Of a stretch of DNA of 12,114 nt, positions 8,901 through 12,114 are shown one piece after another; position 1 is the first letter of the stretch, and each line of letters opens with the position of its first letter. The notes under the pieces are model-generated. The model saw only the letters and a program-made list of their open reading frames with translations. It had not been told where the DNA came from and made no database searches. This DNA is from Verrucomicrobiota bacterium (GTDB lineage: Bacteria; Verrucomicrobiota; Verrucomicrobiia; Limisphaerales; SXQI01), in NCBI GenBank assembly GCA_008933045.1, contig WBXJ01000068.1, positions 1 through 12,114 on the forward strand, read 5' to 3'. The position numbers were made by a program, and so were the translations under genes.

Positions 8901-10914
8901 CGTGACTTGGATGAACGCTGTCAGGACTACATTTGATGGATTTGTTACCACCACCCCTGCAAACAACGCGGTTTCCATCTACATCGATAGCAAGGTGGCA
9001 TTCGCCAAACCCCCGAATTGGTCGGGTAAGCGTTCTTCCCCAGGAGCGATTCAACAAAGTATTTCAGAATACACGGCTGCTAGGAATAGGGTTTATCAAA
9101 GTCTTAGCGTTGCCCGAGAAGCGAGGAATCATCTCGTGAAATCGGTCGTAATGTTCAACGAGCAGATACGGATTCTGGGATCGATAAAGGCCAACAACGA
9201 TAAAGCCGCGGACAAGGAGCAGGACATCAATTCAACAGCTGCAACGATGGCGACGCAGGAGAAGTGGTTGGATGTAGCGGTGGGAATCGCTGATGGAATT
9301 GCGAACGTGATTTTGGAAGCAATACCGGACAACTTCGTTGTGGGTTTGGCGAACGGAGGAGATATTTTTTCCGGCGCCAGTGCCGCTATTTATGGGGCTT
9401 CCAGAGTAGCACAGTGTATTCTGCTCGTGGGTGGAGCTGCAGCGGTGCAAGTCGGAAACAATCAAATTGTCAATTATCAAGCAAGTTTGCGTGATTTAAC
9501 GAAAGCTAACGCCATTCTACAGCTTGACCTTGAAACTAAAAACGCAGTTTTCGCCCTGGAGGAGGAGTTAAATGCTTACCAAGCCAATTTGTGGAGCATC
9601 AACGAAGGGCTGAGAGCATTCGACGATGCCGATCGAGCTTATCGGTCACTCGTGGCACAGGGGGATCGGTTGCAAAACGAACGTGAAGTTTACCGCCAAC
9701 GCGCGGCGGCGGTCGTCCAAGGGTTCCGGACTCGGGATGCAGCCTTCCGAATCTTCCGCAACGAAAAACTGGAACGATACAAAACGTTGTTCGACTTGGC
9801 GGCACGTTACGCCTACATGGCCGCCACAGCTTACGATTACGAGACAGGGTTGTTGGATACCGACAAGGGGAGAGCCTTCATCAATAGGATCGTGAGTTCC
9901 CGCGCTCTCGGTGTGGTCAAGGACGGAGTGCCGCAATACGCAGGAAGCAACACGGGTGACCCTGGACTTTCCGGTGCGTTGGCGGAAATGAAAGCGGACT
10001 GGGATGTGCTCAAGGGTCGATTGGGATTCAATAACCCTGACACTTATGGAACTACTACGTCGTTGCGCACGGAAAACCTGCGTATTCTTCCCGGAACCGA
10101 AGGGGATTCCACTTGGCAGGATGTTCTGAGTCAGTCCCAAATGGACAATTTGTTGGATGACCCTGATGTCCGTCGGCAGTGTCTCCAGATTGATTTGGGG
10201 AATGGACTGCCAGTCCCCGGAATCGTGCTCTCCTTTAGTACTACCATTGATGCGGGTAAAAATCTATTCGGCCACCCTCTAGCGGCACGAGATCAAGCAT
10301 TCGATGTGAGCTCATTTGCGACAAAAATATTCGCGATGGGCGTTGTGTTGGAAGGTTACCTCGGTATGAACAACCCGAACTCAAACACCCATGTGATCGA
10401 CACGGCTGGCGGAGGTTCTCCAACCGATCCCTCGTCCGTTGACCCGAGGGAACTTTCCGGAGCACCCTACGTTTACCTGATCCCCGTGGGTGTCGATTCG
10501 ATGCGGAGTCCACCTCTGGGAGATCAAAGTAAAATCCGGAGTTGGAATGTGAACGATGTGGCGATTCCGTTGCCATTCAATATCGGTGGATCCGATTTCT
10601 CGACGAAGAAGTTATACCAGTCCGCTGATTCGCTTGCGGAGCCACTTTTTGGAGTGCGTAAGCATCAGGCGTTTCGACCTGTTTCAGACCCTGCATACTT
10701 CAACATGAGTGGCGAGGGGAACGCGGCAGCCATTCAAATCAGCCAATTCAGCAACCGCCGATTGATTGGGCGGAGCGTCTGGAATAGCCAATGGAAGATT
10801 GTCATCCCAGGCCGCACTCTGCTCAACGATCCTAAGGAGGGGCTCAAGCGGTTTATCAATACGGTGAAGGATGTGAAGTTACATTTCGTCACCTACTCAT
10901 ACTCAGGAAACTAA
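2971..10914 (+). CDS. Giant exported protein; He_PIG-like and EF-hand-like modules, TcA-like helical C-terminal third
   Basis: About 2,647 residues. ATG 2971 opens a clear signal peptide (MKRFLPFMSLLLPIW, cleavage near TAGAAS); TTG 2893 and ATG 2911 are in-frame but would put leader-encoded residues in front of it. Regions in order: a Pro/Ala/Thr-rich linker (about 50-75); a long beta-rich region without a domain I can name (75-900); a putative Ig domain of He_PIG type (about 910-993, LPTGLSF and ITGKPTGVGEH); more beta-rich sequence; a mostly helical module (about 1465-1800, RWEGDIPL, NYGPANDALLLAAGYL) with a DQNKDGKVDASD loop at 1649-1660; helices from about 1811; an IELYGTPYTDDIGPG segment near 1918; a long helix (about 2031-2098); a hydrophobic, Gly/Ala-rich stretch (2099-2165); a second long helix (2166-2293); and a beta-rich C-terminus ending VKDVKLHFVTYSYSG. 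Only three Cys are present. The helix-hydrophobic-helix order plus that ending recalls TcA toxin subunits. Exact function is unknown. It is probably an exported envelope, adhesin or toxin-like protein. Confidence 0.85.
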   Translation: MKRFLPFMSLLLPIWTLTAGAASVLFDQNAVLYSTQYDRGVNLSSKRGVPISGTMAPSTTGSDGRQPAQPAATPNQFRGVVVYGGLVVPTLAGREGLNVSRSYVGNAVQLGLPRGSSGGATVVLRSVQMGPAYLSRQSAFSFGSIITPPFTDMDENPLTMSPKDYWLAEPHTTDAHAGAAYYWSPHAGNVFATQTGAVKVKWKKAQPSTTKPSDFDSNPGRYVLESGLYYSYKTVEYLVSGTPSKAPRKIYWTEASFRTTGKAVEIPAQVSTIRIVYNPGFPQKVETEYAVPGQSGTDISNPFTKLNTLWYESQSRQILAYNREGRVFVELLGEPLGGNRQRHLGYEIVDVYQQAIPTDMTTELGETLTPFADASKGAALIPERVLTGTLQSFLYEHPIEGTSRMQYFAARETGNQNDVLVHWLETGVEGLRWPSIFVRYRLFWPTDVAKYSHYVRQEVARESEAKLTAVRLPNENIPTIEYQDPLDRPRGRLTETLAFYTYLNRENPAHRTLLRFTSEGKVGFERVFSWLDVTLKQPADFAGSLATNLNAWNTNLLNFSWNDASTSLSQMAPRVVSATVNVGDRIVAPGNELGATGSYLAGYVLETSGNSIHPGAYKNPFKSGFEEANQGAIIPVNAIPGRNNLDVWWYRQNATNQVKNLLNGFLPIYWPAVIGRYTFVWPQSSKEIVLASNDGSGALGSLEAKGAIYVQNDPAQPGYNPNEEHALMSGGQVYALRDDLNLTASSTPVELGGVGATYSSAPYILLDYTESDGRPAMKAFKVLREKPELGLVFDYVMTAGGNVDRSGAGRVLQAPMPLPLMEAPTVSVTSVNSGVTKTSVVNYNTEPSASGGDLPAGWQESMSTAYGNYKKFTFEDRKHNFWVLRGLHGGLPALAAGTYNAGTDSFATALPTATAVKDQAFRYTIHTSRQTDTLTITTAVGTTLPTGLSFGIDQGLVITGKPTGVGEHNLSLIITDTGDGSRVTTTLTLRVVETGSVVAQGPLTLVSANQYALNNATYVGRPPFLAKPASAANSFTMRFYYKTQNGFAWPGFASAPANGSIVPYLRPMNASGQFVGAADQKTTAAQDIVYRPVWPGKPPEMRFGQTLMGAKNGLPAVRGQTSVQLLYQQAIAKTIASPKSAVTLHDSTREKSFAFSSGGLAKIPDGVRTEAYQGRSYFLNLPPHLSKRLFFDPARGTKGHLVLTGEFVDEVLGDDYLLLNVLRGTEATGDLAAVRALCPTGDPAKASWNQAVDALATNLETFYEDPSTPGKFIVKPDLTRTKRVGEIVDVTDSNTAVDSYALSANGPGHGYVTMIVGNGGAFTPTSEPVTVYVLKVVPELYSGELKIVPAENPLSELTSFQHSVDLAGNFDDYEYQWKIATPVDGLPPATNSTMSNYQALTSGVGIPRYTLGGAGIQALVDNYIVMRYRPINTSHPLYSAEPVATASNWSAWTTPQLAEGWIKRVLAGINPFNQRVTDLNSNGVNTDANMMTSAGRRWEGDIPLSLKNINDYGLIEIYETVLRRGRGLSIDSEPGINYGPANDALLLAAGYLNDLYMMVGNEAYADAANPTIGIGTKDHTYGDIATALFSFKGQLPTLLEEELALLRGRDNTLQPGVTTSPVYNRLVWNYTRGIDSGEVIYALNYNILDQNKDGKVDASDAAVLYPQGHGDAYGHYLTAVKGYYSLLMNNKFDWVPRTEAVTVLGKPIQVDYVDERKFAAGASAVARTGRQIFDLTWRKDYQSGRTTGWKQFGTTRKHADRTTEWGLDQWASRVGQGSLFNWVIGNAILPEKDLDLTHEGIQKIDRKTVPELSELATTGADLQTAMDNAEGKLTPLGLAEGSIPFDINPTLVSAVAFVDPQTHFEQVFGRALGVLNNAVSSFDDAKDVTRLMRTEQDSLTELQVEVNGQELAYKNSLIELYGTPYTDDIGPGKTYLQGYDGPDLIHYTYTDKAERVPGNELDLSQSFNLSVDTQNLPVTWMNAVRTTFDGFVTTTPANNAVSIYIDSKVAFAKPPNWSGKRSSPGAIQQSISEYTAARNRVYQSLSVAREARNHLVKSVVMFNEQIRILGSIKANNDKAADKEQDINSTAATMATQEKWLDVAVGIADGIANVILEAIPDNFVVGLANGGDIFSGASAAIYGASRVAQCILLVGGAAAVQVGNNQIVNYQASLRDLTKANAILQLDLETKNAVFALEEELNAYQANLWSINEGLRAFDDADRAYRSLVAQGDRLQNEREVYRQRAAAVVQGFRTRDAAFRIFRNEKLERYKTLFDLAARYAYMAATAYDYETGLLDTDKGRAFINRIVSSRALGVVKDGVPQYAGSNTGDPGLSGALAEMKADWDVLKGRLGFNNPDTYGTTTSLRTENLRILPGTEGDSTWQDVLSQSQMDNLLDDPDVRRQCLQIDLGNGLPVPGIVLSFSTTIDAGKNLFGHPLAARDQAFDVSSFATKIFAMGVVLEGYLGMNNPNSNTHVIDTAGGGSPTDPSSVDPRELSGAPYVYLIPVGVDSMRSPPLGDQSKIRSWNVNDVAIPLPFNIGGSDFSTKKLYQSADSLAEPLFGVRKHQAFRPVSDPAYFNMSGEGNAAAIQISQFSNRRLIGRSVWNSQWKIVIPGRTLLNDPKEGLKRFINTVKDVKLHFVTYSYSGN
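5698..5950 (+). other. Putative Ig (He_PIG-like) domain within the giant protein
   Basis: Residues about 910-993 follow the usual pattern of this family: an AVKDQAFRYTI start, a middle LPTGLSF.....LVITGKPTG core, and an H.LSLIITDTGDGS..TTTLTLRVV ending. Such domains are common in bacterial surface and secreted proteins and usually act as structural spacers or binding modules. Only one copy is seen. Confidence 0.7.
7912..7950 (+). other. EF-hand/dockerin-like calcium loop within the giant protein
   Basis: LDQNKDGKVDASDAAVL at residues 1648-1664 has D1649, N1651, D1653 and D1657 spaced as in the first half of a dockerin or EF-hand loop, followed by the D-A/S-D helix start typical of dockerins. 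A second loop in tandem, needed for a true dockerin, is not seen. I therefore call only a single probable calcium-binding loop, embedded in a helical module. Confidence 0.55.
9265..9465 (+). other. Hydrophobic Gly/Ala-rich segment between two long helices
   Basis: Residues about 2099-2165 begin WLDVAVGIADGIANVILEAI and include AQCILLVGGAAAVQV near the end. They are flanked by charged helical sequences (EYTAARNRVYQSLSVAREA before, LNAYQANLWSINEGLRA after). A weakly hydrophobic hairpin between long amphipathic helices is the layout of several alpha-helical pore-forming proteins and of the TcA channel. The sequence alone cannot show that it inserts into a membrane. Confidence 0.45.
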
Positions 10915-10933
10915 ACTTTTGGTGTCGCATTTT

Positions 10934-11767
10934 ATGAAAAATTTCAGAGGTTGGTTCGGGGGATTTTTCGGGTGGGGACTGTTGCTGATGCCGGTTTTGG
11001 TAACAGCGTTCCCGCCTGCACCACATCACTTGTTTTACGGGAAGGTGCGGGATGAATTTGGAGCACCGATCAACGTGCCCGGGGCGGAGGTTATTTTGGA
11101 AACTGCCTCTGGAAAACAAATCAAGACCCAGATCATAGATGGGCTTGAACCGGGGGTGACTTATCGGTTGGCAGTGCCGATGGACGCAGGGTTGACCACC
11201 GACCTTTACAAAGCAACCGCAATGCGACCGACGATGCCGTTCCAGATCAAGGTGGTGATCAGCGGGGTAACATATCTACCAATCGAGTTGAAAGGGAAAT
11301 TCGCAACCATGGGCCAACCAGGCGGTCGGACGTTAATGGACCTGACATTGGGTGTGGATAGCGACGGAGACGGTCTGCCCGATGCGTGGGAGCGAATGAT
11401 CAACGCCGACATCACCCAAGTGACCTCGGGAGCTGATTCCGACGGGGATGGATTATCGAACGCACAAGAATATTTAGCGGGAACCTACGCGTTTGATGCG
11501 GCGGACGGATTCAGGCTGAGCATCAACGAGATGAGGGATGGCAAACCCGTGATGAAGTTTTTGGCGATCAGCGGTAGGACCTATACCCTGTTGGCATCAG
11601 AGGATTTAAAGACATGGACCCCCGCACAATTCCGTATTCCAAGTGAAGGCACCCAAGGGACAGTAAGGCAAAGCTACCAAGCCAACGACGTGCGACCAAT
11701 CGAGTTAGAAGCATCCACAGACGCCACCAAACCAGCCCCCAAATTCTTCAAATTACTCGTGCAATAA
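10934..11767 (+). CDS. Exported calcium-binding-repeat protein (TSP3-like)
   Basis: This is a protein of about 277 residues. A signal peptide (MKNFRGWFGGFFGWGLLLMP, cleavage near VTAF) is followed by a beta-rich region beginning GKVRDEFGAPINVPGAEVIL, similar in style to transthyretin-like or Ig-like extracellular folds. Two thrombospondin type-3-like calcium motifs follow, DSDGDGLPDAWE at 142-153 and DSDGDGLSNAQEYLAGT from 168. A C-terminal beta module contains SGRTYTLLASEDLKTW. The DSDGDG pair plus the SGRTY...W module is a frequent combination in secreted Verrucomicrobiota proteins. ATG 10934 is preferred over TTG 10919 because it starts the positively charged signal peptide; it lies 19 bases after the giant gene stop, with no Shine-Dalgarno site, so the two are probably cotranscribed. 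The likely role is a calcium-dependent extracellular partner of the giant protein, inferred from position only. Confidence 0.85.
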   Translation: MKNFRGWFGGFFGWGLLLMPVLVTAFPPAPHHLFYGKVRDEFGAPINVPGAEVILETASGKQIKTQIIDGLEPGVTYRLAVPMDAGLTTDLYKATAMRPTMPFQIKVVISGVTYLPIELKGKFATMGQPGGRTLMDLTLGVDSDGDGLPDAWERMINADITQVTSGADSDGDGLSNAQEYLAGTYAFDAADGFRLSINEMRDGKPVMKFLAISGRTYTLLASEDLKTWTPAQFRIPSEGTQGTVRQSYQANDVRPIELEASTDATKPAPKFFKLLVQ

Positions 11768-12011
11768 CCAGTGTTGTCATAAAAACACCGTTTTATCGCA
11801 CCCTACGAGGAGATCGTTGACCACGGTTAAGCTCGGACTGAGAATAGGTAATCACCACGCGTTCCTGATTGCCCCGACATCATGGGTGGAAGAGTGGACA
11901 GTCTGTTGCTCAAACGCTGATTGAACCTTAAAACGGCAGTTGGAAGAGATGGATTTTTCTGCAAGTTCTTGATAACGTAAAGCGTTAGTCTTCAAATATC
12001 TCCCATTCCGG
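11768..12011. other. Non-coding 3' region before the terminator
   Basis: No convincing gene is visible on either strand. The stretch is probably the 3' untranslated part of the + strand operon, because an intrinsic terminator follows. A weak AT-rich hairpin at 11779-11796 and an AACG...CGTT inverted repeat near 11973-11985 are present but too short to assign. A small RNA cannot be excluded, but no promoter is evident. Confidence 0.4.
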
Positions 12012-12036
12012 CTCACCCTCAGGGTGAGTGTTTTTT
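12012..12036 (+). terminator. Rho-independent terminator of the + strand operon
   Basis: A perfect 7-base-pair stem CTCACCC / GGGTGAG with loop TCA is followed by TG and six T residues. The T tract lies only on the + strand side, so it stops rightward transcription. It sits 244 bases after the last gene and closes the operon. Confidence 0.8.
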
Positions 12037-12114
12037 GACTGCTGCCGAGGGTCGCGTAATACTGCCGGCTTCGATCCCGGTGGACACGATTGGGCGCCGC
12101 ATTCAAGTCGAGTG
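12037..12114. other. Window end, nothing identified
   Basis: Seventy-eight bases after the terminator hold no supported feature. A TTCGATCC near 12068 looks like a tRNA T-loop, but the flanking bases do not form a T stem. Confidence 0.3.

Noticed and set aside
3319..10576. Many antisense open frames of 60-172 codons inside the giant gene, including 7846-8364, 5929-6405 and 9646-10140
   Set aside because: They are rich in Arg, His, Ser and Pro, as expected from reading the complement of a GC-moderate gene, and none has a domain or start context. They are shadows of the giant gene.
11779..11796. AT-rich hairpin 12 bases after the last stop as a terminator
   Set aside because: The stem is five A/T-dominated pairs plus two beyond a bulge and no T tract follows; the hairpin at 12012-12036 is far stronger.
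11852..12106. Open frame of 84 codons on the - strand
   Set aside because: It runs through the + strand terminator hairpin, has no recognisable domain, signal peptide or ribosome binding site, and its composition is not protein-like.
12060..12114. Possible tRNA 3' end (TTCGATCC)
   Set aside because: The bases on either side do not pair as a T stem and no acceptor stem or CCA end is found.
1..12114. CRISPR array, rRNA genes or phage structural cassette
   Set aside because: There are no short regularly spaced repeats and no rRNA-like sequence. The fibre-like proteins carry Sec signal peptides and lack other phage genes nearby, so a prophage is not supported.

Overview
The window looks like chromosomal DNA of a Verrucomicrobiota-type (PVC group) bacterium. 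This is inferred from protein style, not from a marker gene. The signs are a giant Sec-exported protein, small secreted proteins with a conserved fibre-like core, and a protein that pairs DSDGDG calcium-binding repeats with a C-terminal 'SGRTYTLLASEDLKTW' module. That last combination is common in secreted proteins of this phylum. Coding DNA is about 55-57 % GC where counted. Shine-Dalgarno sites are mostly absent.

All supported genes lie on the + strand and are closely packed, so they probably form one transcription unit. Layout: (1) bases 1-33, the last ten codons of a paralogue whose body lies upstream; (2) 150-1340, a secreted fibre-like protein (copy A1); (3) 1341-1759, a 419-base spacer with a repeated leader and an apparently broken gene start; (4) 1760-2914, a second fibre-like protein (copy A2); (5) 2971-10914, a giant exported protein of about 2,647 residues; (6) 10934-11767, a small exported protein with calcium-binding repeats; (7) 11768-12114, no convincing gene, but a clear Rho-independent terminator at 12012-12036.

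A1 and A2 are about 84 % identical over their first ~278 residues and almost unrelated over the last ~110, apart from a VPKGS motif and a shared C-terminal tail. The upstream fragment has the same tail. This is therefore a tandem array of constant-N, variable-C surface proteins. Each member is followed by a related leader sequence that begins exactly at the stop codon (ATGA overlap) and runs 120, 120 or 60 bases to a start of the form [G/A]TGAAAC.

The giant protein has a beta-rich N-terminal two thirds with one putative Ig (He_PIG-like) domain and an EF-hand/dockerin-like DxNxDGxxxD loop. Its last third is helical: a long helix, a ~65-residue hydrophobic stretch, another long helix, then a beta-rich C-terminus ending in a 'VKDVKLHFVTYSYSG' motif. 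This order recalls TcA subunits of toxin complexes and other alpha-helical pore formers. That is my inference and has not been tested by a search. No TcB, TcC or secretion-system gene is visible. A reasonable reading of the locus is a secreted or surface assembly made of variable fibre-like proteins, a very large envelope or toxin-like protein and a calcium-binding accessory protein.
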